This document shows positions 7,003 to 14,366 of a DNA stretch of 15,989 nt, one piece after another. A program made the position numbers and the translations under genes. Positions within the stretch are counted from its first letter, which is position 1. Every line of letters begins with the position of its first letter. The notes under the pieces are model-generated. The model ran no database searches and was not told the origin of the DNA. It was given only the letters and a program-made list of their open reading frames with translations. The DNA is taken from contig JANPKV010000017.1 of NCBI GenBank assembly GCA_031426185.1, positions 1 through 15,989 on the forward strand, written 5' to 3'. Origin of the DNA: JAJNPS01 sp031426185 (lineage in GTDB: Bacteria; Pseudomonadota; Alphaproteobacteria; Rhodobacterales; Rhodobacteraceae).

Positions 7003-8034
7003 CTAATCGGAAGGGTCCGATACGCCGACGGGGTCGAACCTTGCGCCGAGAAGGGTATGGACCGGAGGTTCCTCAGGCCGTTCGATGGCTGCAATCAGTG
7101 CCTCGACAAGCAGTCTTCCGGCCAGGGTCAGGTCGACGAAGTGAACACCGATGTCGTCCAGAACATGGCGGCTAAGCCCGGTGCTGTCACGGACGATCAA
7201 CTGGACCTCCCGGCCAGCCCGCAATCCGGCCCGGCGCAGCGCGACAAGCGCGCCCATCAGCCCCAACTCGTTTGCGCAGACAAGCCCGTCGGGCGGCTCT
7301 GGCAGGGCCAGCAGGCGGCTGACCCACGCCTCGCTAGCAGCGATGGTATAGCCGCTGTGGCCGACCAGATCGGGCCGGAAGTCCAGACCTGCCGATTTCA
7401 GCGCGTGGCGGTAGCCCAAGAGTCGCATCTTCGATACGTGGTCGTCCAGCACGAGAAGTTGCAGCGCAATGCAGCGGCAACTGGCGGCGGCAAGCCGTGT
7501 GGTGGCATCCTGCGCGATATCCTCGTTGGCGATGTCGATGCAGGAATGCGCGATGGCAACTTCGCTGCGCCCGAACGCGACGAAAGGAAACCCGCGCGCC
7601 CGCAAAAGCGCCGGGCGGGGGTCGTCGCTGACCATGCGGGTGATGATCACACCGTCAGTGCTGCCTGAGTTCAGCACCCGCAACAGGCCTGATTGCGGGT
7701 CTTCCTCGGGGATGGTCGAGGCGACCGACAGCGCATAGCCCGCTTGCTGGGCGGCCAGCGTCATGCCCTCGATCAGCGGCAGCTTGGCAATGTCCGACAG
7801 CGAGCCCTGCGTTTCAAGCGGCAGGATCGCGGTCAGGTTGCCGGTGCGTCCGGTGCGCAGGGCCCGTCCGGCCAGGTTCGGCACATATCCCATCTCGGCC
7901 GCCGCGGCCTGCACCTTGGCGCGGGTGTCAGGGTGAACCTCGGGTCCGTTCTTCAGCGCCCGCGACACCGTCGTGACGGACAGGCCAAGGTGGCGGGCGA
8001 TCTGGCTGAGGTTGGCAGGGCTTTGGCGCGACAT
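7003..8034 (-). CDS. LacI-family transcriptional regulator
   Basis: The 343-residue protein has the LacI/GalR layout. The N-terminal helix-turn-helix covers about residues 8-30 (LSQIARHLGLSVTTVSRALK), followed by the hinge-helix region and GYVPNLAGRALRTGRTG. A two-lobed sugar-binding-type effector domain covers about residues 66-335. It faces a PotABCD-like ABC operon across a 164-bp intergenic region that contains a perfect 18-bp palindrome with the central CG usual for LacI-type operators. Repression of the transporter operon, lifted by a transported ligand or its product, is the natural reading. The effector pocket cannot be read from sequence, so the ligand is unknown. Start is the ATG opening the helix-turn-helix. 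Confidence 0.95.
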   Translation of the reverse strand: MSRQSPANLSQIARHLGLSVTTVSRALKNGPEVHPDTRAKVQAAAAEMGYVPNLAGRALRTGRTGNLTAILPLETQGSLSDIAKLPLIEGMTLAAQQAGYALSVASTIPEEDPQSGLLRVLNSGSTDGVIITRMVSDDPRPALLRARGFPFVAFGRSEVAIAHSCIDIANEDIAQDATTRLAAASCRCIALQLLVLDDHVSKMRLLGYRHALKSAGLDFRPDLVGHSGYTIAASEAWVSRLLALPEPPDGLVCANELGLMGALVALRRAGLRAGREVQLIVRDSTGLSRHVLDDIGVHFVDLTLAGRLLVEALIAAIERPEEPPVHTLLGARFDPVGVSDPSD

Positions 8035-8097
8035 GGGGCAATGATCACCGCGGCGGGTGCCGGGTCAATACCGGCACGGCTGGCAGCAAGGAAATGC

Positions 8098-8126
8098 TTG
8101 ACGAAAGTGTCCCCGAAGTAAATCGT
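8098..8126 (+). promoter_or_regulatory. Candidate promoter of the ABC-transporter operon
   Basis: TTGACG at 8098-8103 is a good -35 match. Candidate -10 elements are TAAATC (8119-8124, 15-base spacer) or AATCGT (8121-8126, 17-base spacer). Both overlap the palindromic operator, so repressor binding would block the polymerase. The -10 is not strong and the assignment is tentative. Confidence 0.45.
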
Positions 8127-8138
8127 AACGTTACGATT
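8121..8138. promoter_or_regulatory. LacI-type operator (18-bp perfect palindrome)
   Basis: AATCGTAACGTTACGATT is self-complementary over all 18 bases with a central CG, as in LacI/GalR-family operators. It lies 87 bp from the regulator's start and 61 bp before the binding-protein gene. Confidence 0.85.
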
Positions 8139-8198
8139 CCATAAAAACGGCGTTTTCAGCCGCCCCAACTGCCAACAGGATGAAAGAGGAGGATCCAG

Positions 8199-9239
8199 AT
8201 GTCCCGAATGATGCGCCTGTCTGCCGCCGTGGTCGCCCTTGCCGCAGCGATGCCCGCCGCAGCCCAGACCGTGACGATCACCACTGCCGGGGGCGATTAC
8301 GGCACCGCGATGAAAGAGGCGATGTGGGGCCCGGCCGCCACCGAACTGGGCCTTGAGGTCCGGGAAGAGACGCAAAGCGACGGGTTTGCCGCACTGAAGA
8401 TGCAGGTGACCTCGGGCGCGGTATCAACTGACGTCATCCACCTTGGCACGCCCGAAGGCGCGCAAGCAGCGGCACAGGGGCTGCTGGAGCCTCTGGACTG
8501 GACAGTGATCGATCCCAACTCCGTTCCGGCCGGCGCAAAGTCGGACTACTGCTATCCGTTCAACAGCTATGGCACCGTCATGGCCTGGAGCACCAAGACC
8601 TTTGGCGACAACCCGCCGCAAAGTTGGGCCGATTTCTGGGATGTGGCCAAGTTCCCGGGCAAGCGGGCGCTGCGGGCCAATGCGCAGGACCTGATCGAGA
8701 TCGCGCTATTGTCAGACGGCGTGGCCCCGGCAGATGTCTACACGACGCTGTCTACGCCCGAAGGCCTTGCCCGCGCCATTGCCCGGCTTGACGCATTGAA
8801 ACCTGACGTTGCCGTGTGGTGGGATTCGGGCGCGCAGTCGGCGCAATTGCTGAAAGATGGAGAGGCCGATCTGGTCATCACCTGGAACGGGCGGGCGGAA
8901 TCGGTGGTGGTCGATGGCGGGGCGGCGGCCTATTCCTTTGCCGGATCGGTGATCGGCACGGATTGCCTGGGCGTCCCTAAGGGGGCAGCCAACAAGGATG
9001 CAGCGATGAAACTAATCGCGGCGATGACAGCCCCGGCACGGGTGGCCAAGCTGACCGATTTTATCGCCTATGGCCCGGTAAACCCCGCTGCATATGAAGG
9101 CGGGCTGATCCCCGAGGACCGTCTGGCCAAGCTGGCAACCGCGCCTGCAAATGCCGGAACTTCGGTCTTCTCGGACCCCAACTGGTGGCTGCAGAATGGC
9201 GAGGCGGCGCAGCTGGCCTTTGAGGAAATGCGCAACTAG
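8199..9239 (+). CDS. ABC transporter periplasmic substrate-binding protein, PotD-like
   Basis: The 346-residue protein has a Sec signal peptide (MSRMMR, hydrophobic core, AAA cleavage site after about residue 22). The mature part starts QTVTITTAGGDYG, as in extracellular solute-binding proteins of the spermidine/putrescine cluster. The WADFWDVAKFPGKRAL segment is typical of that group. Two Cys residues (in DYCYPF and GTDCLGV) could form a disulfide in the periplasm. AGGAGG lies 6 bases before the ATG. It is the first gene of an operon continuing with an ATPase, two permeases and a nucleoside-phosphorylase-like enzyme. The polyamine label is only a family label: the last gene suggests that the imported compound may be a nucleoside or related molecule. 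Confidence 0.93.
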   Translation: MSRMMRLSAAVVALAAAMPAAAQTVTITTAGGDYGTAMKEAMWGPAATELGLEVREETQSDGFAALKMQVTSGAVSTDVIHLGTPEGAQAAAQGLLEPLDWTVIDPNSVPAGAKSDYCYPFNSYGTVMAWSTKTFGDNPPQSWADFWDVAKFPGKRALRANAQDLIEIALLSDGVAPADVYTTLSTPEGLARAIARLDALKPDVAVWWDSGAQSAQLLKDGEADLVITWNGRAESVVVDGGAAAYSFAGSVIGTDCLGVPKGAANKDAAMKLIAAMTAPARVAKLTDFIAYGPVNPAAYEGGLIPEDRLAKLATAPANAGTSVFSDPNWWLQNGEAAQLAFEEMRN

Positions 9240-9263
9240 CAACAATTGCCGAGGCAGGTCAGG

Positions 9264-10283
9264 ATGGCCCCCGTTCCGATCAACTTCGACCGAGTGCGCA
9301 AGGCCTTTGGGTCCTACCTGGCGCTAGACGACGTCTCGCTCGCGGTCTCTGCGGGCGAGTTTCTGACGCTGCTTGGGCCTTCGGGATCGGGCAAGACCAC
9401 GCTTCTGATGGCGCTGGCGGGGTTCGTGCGGCCCGATGCGGGGCGCATCCGGCTGGGCGAGACGGATATCACTCGGCTGGCCCCGGACAAGCGCGACATC
9501 GGGATCGTCTTTCAGAATTATGCGCTGTTTCCACACATGACCGTGCGCGGCAATGTCGAATACCCCCTGCGGCTGCGAAAGCGACCTGCAGATGAAATCC
9601 GCCGCCGGGCCGAGGCCGCGCTGGACCGGGTGCAGCTTCTCGATCTCGCAGACCGCGACATCGCAGCGCTTTCGGGCGGACAGCGGCAGCGCGTGGCTCT
9701 GGCCCGAGCCATCGTCTACGAGCCACGCGTGATGCTGATGGACGAGCCGTTGTCGGCGCTGGACAAGAACCTGCGCGAGGCCATGCAATATGAAATCCGC
9801 CGCCTGCACGACGATCTGGGGATCACCACCATTTATGTCACCCACGACCAGCGCGAAGCGCTGACGATGTCGGACCGGATCGCCGTGATGGATGGCGGCG
9901 GCATCCGGCAGGTCGACACGCCGCAGGCGATCTACCATCACCCCGCGACGCGGTTCGTGGCCGAGTTCATGGGCGAGGCGAACATCCTTCCGGCCGCCGC
10001 CCTGCTGGGGCCCGCCGCCGTCGGATCGGTCATGGTCCGGTCCGAAAGCTTTCATCTGGCGGCCGATGGTCTGCCGGCTGACGCGGTGTCGGTCGAGGGG
10101 CGGCTCAAGGCCAAGGCGTTCCGCAGCGAGAACTGGCTTCTGACCTTGGTCCTTCCCTCGGGTGAGTCGGTGGCGCTGTCGATCCCCGCCACCCGCGCGG
10201 CGGGCTGCGCCGAGATTGCCCCCGGCGCCCTGGTAACCGCCCATGCCACTGCCACTTCAGTTCACCCCCTGGGTGCGGCATGA
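9264..10283 (+). CDS. ABC transporter ATP-binding protein, PotA-like
   Basis: At 339 residues this has the PotA/MalK-like length and layout. From the chosen start the Walker A is GPSGSGKTT (38-46), the Q-loop FQNYALFPHM (from 83), the signature LSGGQRQRV (136-144), Walker B VMLMDEP (156-162) with the D-loop SALD, and the switch His194 in VTHDQ. A C-terminal TOBE-like domain follows from about residue 240. I prefer the ATG at 9264, with GAGG 9 bases upstream, over the TTG at 9246. It begins 24 bases after the binding-protein stop and overlaps the next permease gene by 4 bases (ATGA), so the genes are translationally coupled. It should form a cytoplasmic dimer on the two permeases. Confidence 0.95.
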   Translation: MAPVPINFDRVRKAFGSYLALDDVSLAVSAGEFLTLLGPSGSGKTTLLMALAGFVRPDAGRIRLGETDITRLAPDKRDIGIVFQNYALFPHMTVRGNVEYPLRLRKRPADEIRRRAEAALDRVQLLDLADRDIAALSGGQRQRVALARAIVYEPRVMLMDEPLSALDKNLREAMQYEIRRLHDDLGITTIYVTHDQREALTMSDRIAVMDGGGIRQVDTPQAIYHHPATRFVAEFMGEANILPAAALLGPAAVGSVMVRSESFHLAADGLPADAVSVEGRLKAKAFRSENWLLTLVLPSGESVALSIPATRAAGCAEIAPGALVTAHATATSVHPLGAA

Positions 10284-11158
10284 CCCCCGCACTTGATGCC
10301 GATCCCGCACTTGCCCGCGATGCGGCACACGAACGGAGGTTTTTCCTGTCGCTTTCGCTGCCGGCGCTGGCCGTTGTCGGCCTGGCAGCCATCCTGCCGA
10401 TCCTGTGGATCCTGCGCCAAAGCTTCATGAACCTCGGCGGCGAGGTGACATTGGCGAACTGGACCAAGATCCTGAATAGCAGCCTGACCTGGTCGTCGCT
10501 GCAGACGACCTTTGTCCTGTCCGGCCTGACGCTGGTGATCTGCATCGCACTTGGCACGCCTCTGGCACTGGCGCTGGCCTCGACCACCCAGCGGCGGGCC
10601 AACCTGCTGCTGATCTTCCTTCTGCTGCCGCTCTGGACCTCGATCCTGGTGCGGACCTATGGCTGGCTGGTGCTCTTGCGGCGCGAGGGGCTGGTGAATG
10701 CCGCCTTGCAGAACATCGGACTGACGGCCGAGCCGCTGCCCCTGGTCTACAACACCACGGGCGTCGTGATCGGCATGGTGCATTACATGCTGCCGCTCTA
10801 CGTCCTGCCGGTCTATGCCGCGATGCGCGACATCGACGGCAATGTCCTGCGCGCGGCCGCCAGCATGGGGGCGAGCCTGGGCCAGGCGATCCGCACCGTC
10901 ATCTTGCCCCTCGCGCAGGGCGGGATCTTGTCGGGGTCGATCATCGTCTTTGTTTACACGCTGGGCTTCTTCATCACTCCGGCCGTGCTGGGCGGCGGCA
11001 AGGTCAACCCCATCGCGATCCGGATCGAACGCACCATCGGCGGTTTTCAGGACTGGGGTGGGGCCTCGGTCCTGGGCGTGCCGCTGCTGGTGGTGGTGGC
11101 CCTCATCGGGGCTGCAGTCCTGGGCCTGCGCCGGGTCGCGGGGCCGCGCCATGCTTGA
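10280..11158 (+). CDS. ABC transporter permease, PotB-like
   Basis: The 292-residue inner-membrane protein has about six hydrophobic segments, the first at about residues 21-45. The EAA-type coupling loop lies near residues 190-215 (RAAASMGASLGQAIRTVILPL), the site that contacts the ATPase. Start ATG overlaps the stop of the ATPase gene (ATGA). The last residues overlap the start of the second permease by 8 bases. In PotABCD-like systems this is the first of two different permeases forming the channel. Confidence 0.93.
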   Translation: MTPALDADPALARDAAHERRFFLSLSLPALAVVGLAAILPILWILRQSFMNLGGEVTLANWTKILNSSLTWSSLQTTFVLSGLTLVICIALGTPLALALASTTQRRANLLLIFLLLPLWTSILVRTYGWLVLLRREGLVNAALQNIGLTAEPLPLVYNTTGVVIGMVHYMLPLYVLPVYAAMRDIDGNVLRAAASMGASLGQAIRTVILPLAQGGILSGSIIVFVYTLGFFITPAVLGGGKVNPIAIRIERTIGGFQDWGGASVLGVPLLVVVALIGAAVLGLRRVAGPRHA

Positions 11159-11951
11159 GCCGTGGTCCGATAACCGCGTGGCGCGCGTCCTGCTCTGGTC
11201 CATCGCAGGGCTGGTGTTCTTGTTCCTTATGGCCCCCACGCTGATCGTGGTGCCGCTGTCGTTTTCCGCCTCTGACCTGCTGGAGTTTCCGCCGCGCGAG
11301 TGGTCGCTACGCTGGTATGAGGCCTTTTTCGGCTCTGCCACTTGGATGGCCGCGCTATGCGTCAGCCTGATGTTGGGCGTCCTGACCGCGCTGATCGCGG
11401 TGCCTGCCGCACTTTGCGCCTGCATCGCGATGAACCGGCTGGGCGGGCGGCCCGCGACGGTGATCTACGGCTCGCTGCTGGTGCCATCGGTCACGCCGGG
11501 CATCCTGCTGGCGATCGGGCTGTTCTTCGTGTTGGCGAAACTGGGCCTGATCGGTACGCTACCGGGAGTGTTGGCAGGCCATGCCATGCTGGCCATTCCG
11601 GTCGCCATGCTGGTGCTTTACCCCGCGATCAACCGCTTCGACTGGGCGCAGGTTCAGGCTGCGCGCAGCCTAGGCGCTGGGTGGGCGCGGGCGGTGACTG
11701 GCATCCTGTTGCCGCAGCTGCGCTTCAGCCTGCTGACGGCAGGGCTGATGGCCTTTCTCACCTCTCTCGACGAAGCCGTGATCTCGATCTTTATCGCTTC
11801 GGGCGAGATGAGCACCTTGCCCAAGCTCATGTTCCTGTCGCTGCGCGACCAGATCGACCCGACCATCGCCGCCATCTCCACCCTCTGGACCGTATTGGTC
11901 GCAGCTATCGTTGTGGTCCAGGCCCTTCGCAAATCAAAGAACGCATCATGA
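11151..11951 (+). CDS. ABC transporter permease, PotC-like
   Basis: The 266-residue membrane protein has a first membrane segment at about residues 14-36 and an EAA-type loop near residues 168-190 (AARSLGAGWARAVTGILLP), as in PotC-type permeases. The frame is open far upstream, but the family length, the first membrane segment and the overlap with the previous gene fix the ATG at 11151. Its stop overlaps the start of the phosphorylase-like gene (ATGA), so all five genes are tightly packed. Confidence 0.93.
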   Translation: MLEPWSDNRVARVLLWSIAGLVFLFLMAPTLIVVPLSFSASDLLEFPPREWSLRWYEAFFGSATWMAALCVSLMLGVLTALIAVPAALCACIAMNRLGGRPATVIYGSLLVPSVTPGILLAIGLFFVLAKLGLIGTLPGVLAGHAMLAIPVAMLVLYPAINRFDWAQVQAARSLGAGWARAVTGILLPQLRFSLLTAGLMAFLTSLDEAVISIFIASGEMSTLPKLMFLSLRDQIDPTIAAISTLWTVLVAAIVVVQALRKSKNAS

Positions 11952-12823
11952 CATTGATTCCGAAAACCTGTCACGCCATCATCACTGGGTCGGCCAACTG
12001 GGGCCTTGCCTTCCCTGAGGATGCGGGGCTGGACGGCGTCCGCGTCCTGGCGCGCGATTTGCGCTTCGACACCCCCTGGGGACCCAGCGAGAACTGGAAG
12101 CTCCTGGAATTTGACGCCGCGATCACGGCAGAGGGCCGGCCCCGTCAGGTCCTGTGCATGTATTCCCACGGCAACCCGCGCGACGAGATCGACCATTCCT
12201 GCCACCGCCGCGCATTCTGGGTGCTGAGAGAGTCAGGCGTGCGGCGGGTCCTTGCTTGCTCCACCATCGGTGCCGTGAACAAAGCGATCCAGCCGGGCGA
12301 CATGGTTATTCCGGGCGACATCATCGAACTGACGCAGACGCCCCATTCCCTGCTGGCGGGGCGGCAAAGGTTCGACGCCTCGGGCAAGAGGATCATCTGT
12401 GCCGCCTGTGCCGATATTCTGGCCCGCACGGCGCGCGAAAGCTGGCCCGCCGCCTGCAGGGTCCACGGCATCGAACAGGGGCTGGTCTGCGCCCATGCTT
12501 ACGGTCCGCGCTTGACGACCCCTGCCGAGGCGCTGGCTCACCGCTGCATGGGGGCGGATGTGGTGAACCATTCCCTTGCCCCCGAAGCAACCTTGTCGCG
12601 TGAAATCGGCGCCTGTTTCGTTCCGCTGGCCTTCGTGACGGCGGGGTTCAGCGACTACATGGACCGCAGCCGCGGCACTCTACTGCAGGAAGATGTCCTG
12701 CCGGGCCTGTCACTGCTTGCCTCGCGCATCGCGTTGCAGACCATGGCGCGACTGCCCTCGGGCGACTGTTCGTGCCACGACCTGCTCACTCCGCAACCGC
12801 CAGAACGTTACCTGCGCTACTGA
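11948..12823 (+). CDS. PNP/MTAP-family nucleoside phosphorylase-like protein
   Basis: The 291-residue protein aligns by eye with purine nucleoside / 5'-methylthioadenosine phosphorylases. Features include His74 in YSHGNP (where MTAP has PRHG), CSTIGAVNKAIQPGDMVIP (104-122, for TTACGSL...IQPGDIVI), GPRLTTPAEA (186-195, for GPRFSSRAES) and GADVVNHSLAPEATLSREIG (202-221, for [20 protein letters not shown]). Three functional positions differ: the Met of the NMT motif is His208; the Asp-rich base-binding segment (ATDYD in MTAP) reads TAGFSD (231-236); and the Gly-rich phosphate loop (GGTG) reads GSAN. So the fold is clear but the base specificity, and perhaps the reaction, may differ from MTAP. 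It overlaps the permease gene by 4 bases and ends the operon, which suggests it acts on the imported compound. Confidence 0.82.
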   Translation: MTLIPKTCHAIITGSANWGLAFPEDAGLDGVRVLARDLRFDTPWGPSENWKLLEFDAAITAEGRPRQVLCMYSHGNPRDEIDHSCHRRAFWVLRESGVRRVLACSTIGAVNKAIQPGDMVIPGDIIELTQTPHSLLAGRQRFDASGKRIICAACADILARTARESWPAACRVHGIEQGLVCAHAYGPRLTTPAEALAHRCMGADVVNHSLAPEATLSREIGACFVPLAFVTAGFSDYMDRSRGTLLQEDVLPGLSLLASRIALQTMARLPSGDCSCHDLLTPQPPERYLRY

Positions 12824-12867
12824 TGCTCCTGGAATGGGTCCGCCGACCGTCCGCTCTGGGCCGAAGT

Positions 12868-13293
12868 GGTACTGTCAGAGGAACTTGGGTTGCGGCGGGT
12901 CAGGTGGATCCGCTAGCCTACCGGGATGGCAAAACGCTCTCCTTTCAGCTACTTCAAGACCAGCCCTGAGATCGTCCGCCTGGCGGTGATGCTCTACATC
13001 CGCTTCCCGCTGTCGCTGCGCAACGTGGAGAATTTCTTGCACGAGCGGGGCATCGAAATCAGCCATGAAACCGTGCGGTACTGGTGGAACAGATTTGGCC
13101 CAATGTCCGCCGCCGAGACCAGAGGCAAACGTGTCGAGGCAATGCGCGCCCATCGCCAATGTCAGTAGGAGTTGGACGAGGCCTACTGAAGATAAACGGT
13201 GTCACAAACTACCTTTGGCGCGCTGTGGATCATCAGAGCGAGACGCTGGAAAACATCGTCAGCAAGACGCGCAACTGCAAGGTAGCGCTGCGC
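12868..13293 (+). pseudogene. IS6-type element, 5' end and truncated transposase
   Basis: The element starts at GGTACTGTCAGAGGAACTTG, 45 bases after the phosphorylase-like stop, and matches the start of the copy at 2019. The transposase begins with ATG at 12926 and reads the helix-turn-helix region well (LSLRNVENFLHERGIEISHE, then WWNRFGPMSAAE). An in-frame TAG at 13166-13168 breaks it; the next codons read ELDEAY with the first catalytic Asp. A shift then leads to KINGVTNYLWRAVDHQ, ending near VALR at about 13293. The rest of the core, with the second Asp and the Glu, is missing, as is the right end. It is dead by at least three lesions. It is less decayed than, and distinct from, the left copy, and has the same orientation. 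Confidence 0.85.
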
Positions 13294-13363
13294 TCACAGA
13301 CCGCGGCCGCTCGGATGACCGCGAGTGGGACGCCGCGCCGAGCCCGCGCCTATGCCATTTTGA

Positions 13364-13558
13364 CGACGCGAGCGTGCGATAGCTTTCGGAGACTGGTTCG
13401 TATGCGAATGTCAGCACAATGACGAACGCCGCCGTTGTGCATGTGACGCTGAACCCGCCGGAAACAAGACGAAGGCGGCATCAAAGATCTGCCCGGCGCA
13501 CCGCAAGACGACGCGGCCGGGCGAGGATGATGCAGGTGAATGGTCCACCCACATTTGA
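13364..13558 (+). pseudogene. Cys-rich coding remnant of unknown function
   Basis: A stop-to-stop reading of 64 codons has no ATG, GTG or TTG start near its left end, but a natural-looking composition. It contains WFVCECQHND, then RRRCACDAEPAG, then SKICPAHRKTTRP, ending EWSTHI. The five Cys (two C-x-C pairs and one more) resemble a metal-binding knuckle. It begins soon after the truncated end of the IS6 remnant, so it may be the 3' end of a gene whose front was lost. I do not recognise it. Confidence 0.25.
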
Positions 13559-13654
13559 GCATTCTGGCGACCTCAAACGAGGCTTGTGTACAAGATCAGG
13601 CGAATTTTCCGACAGACCGCAGGCAACTTGGGGGCGTGTCTGTTCAGCGGCTAA

Positions 13655-13948
13655 TCAAACCCAAGCGTCGAAGAACACGGGCACGCCAGGATGGTCTGCA
13701 TGATCAGGAAAGTGAAGGGCGTGTGCAGCGAGGGCGTGTTCAGGCAAATCGGAAAGATGGTCTGACAAATTCAGCAAAACCTCTTCTGGCACTCCATGGA
13801 GCGGCGTCTCCTTTTCCGATATTCCGGTACCCAGAGGCGGCACATCGCCGGGCCCGAGGTCGGCGAATTCAAAATCGACGTGCGATTTTGCGACGTCACT
13901 TGCGCGAGGTACAGCAGTTGTCGGGGGGCTCGTTTCAAAGCGCTTCAT
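13655..13948 (-). CDS. Small His/Asp-rich orphan protein
   Basis: The 97-residue protein starts MKRFETSPPTTAVPRASDV and ends GVPVFFDAWV. It is acidic and unusually rich in His, Asp and Pro in its second half (DHLSDLPEHALAAHALHF, then DHADHPG), with no signal peptide or membrane segment. GAGG lies 5 bases before the ATG, and a promoter-like pair (TTGACG, 17 bases, TCCATA) lies upstream, so expression looks real. I do not recognise a family; the His/Asp pattern could bind a metal, but that is a guess. It stands alone, between a Cys-rich remnant and the hydroxyproline genes. Confidence 0.6.
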   Translation of the reverse strand: MKRFETSPPTTAVPRASDVAKSHVDFEFADLGPGDVPPLGTGISEKETPLHGVPEEVLLNLSDHLSDLPEHALAAHALHFPDHADHPGVPVFFDAWV

Positions 13949-13980
13949 TTTATCCTCTATGTTGTGGTCATGCGCAAATT

Positions 13981-14009
13981 TATGGACACGGATAGTATCG
14001 GCGCGTCAA
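13981..14009 (-). promoter_or_regulatory. Candidate sigma-70 promoter of the His/Asp-rich gene
   Basis: On the minus strand TTGACG (14009-14004) and TCCATA (13986-13981) are separated by 17 bases. The -10 end lies 32 bases before the ATG at 13948, and the SD lies between them. Spacing and order are right; the -10 is only a partial match. Confidence 0.5.
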
Positions 14010-14366
14010 CTGAGTGTCGGCAACCTAGCGGAATCCCGCCATCTCTGCGATGTCGATGGTCATGAGGTTCTGCGGAAGCCGCCAACAAGGCGAGGTAAAG
14101 GTCGTGGCTGGCGGGTCTGGTTCTTGTCGGCTTTCGGTAGGCGCAAGGGGGCATGAGCCTGCTTGCCGCATAACGGCTGTTCGGCGATGTCTGGCGCGCA
14201 GTCCGGTTGAGCCGTCGGCCCCCGAGCCGCTCAGGAGGACGGCCATTCGGTCGCCCCTTGCTTGGGCAGTCGACCGAAAGAAGCTGTCGATTGGCGCCCG
14301 TTTGACAAACCGGAGCGAAGTGCTGCATGTGCTGTCGAGCGCGAGACCTTGGCCCCGGGGTGTCGC
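14010..14366. other. About 350 bp without a convincing gene
   Basis: The only long reading (minus strand, 13957-14457) runs through the end of the racemase-family gene in another frame and is rich in Arg, Pro and His, as shadow frames are. I see no RNA gene, IS end or clear terminator. The stretch separates the end of the hydroxyproline operon from the promoter of the small orphan gene. Confidence 0.45.

Noticed and set aside
6837..7094. Minus-strand reading with a plausible-looking segment around FSEGRLVVLQSQH.
   Set aside because: It overlaps the 3' end of the LacI-type gene in another frame, has no start or SD of its own, and shows no known motif; it may be a remnant but cannot be supported.
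10262..11425. A 387-codon minus-strand reading antisense to the permease genes.
   Set aside because: Gln/Asp/Arg-rich composition is typical of the antisense of GC-rich membrane-protein genes, and the permeases are clear on the plus strand.
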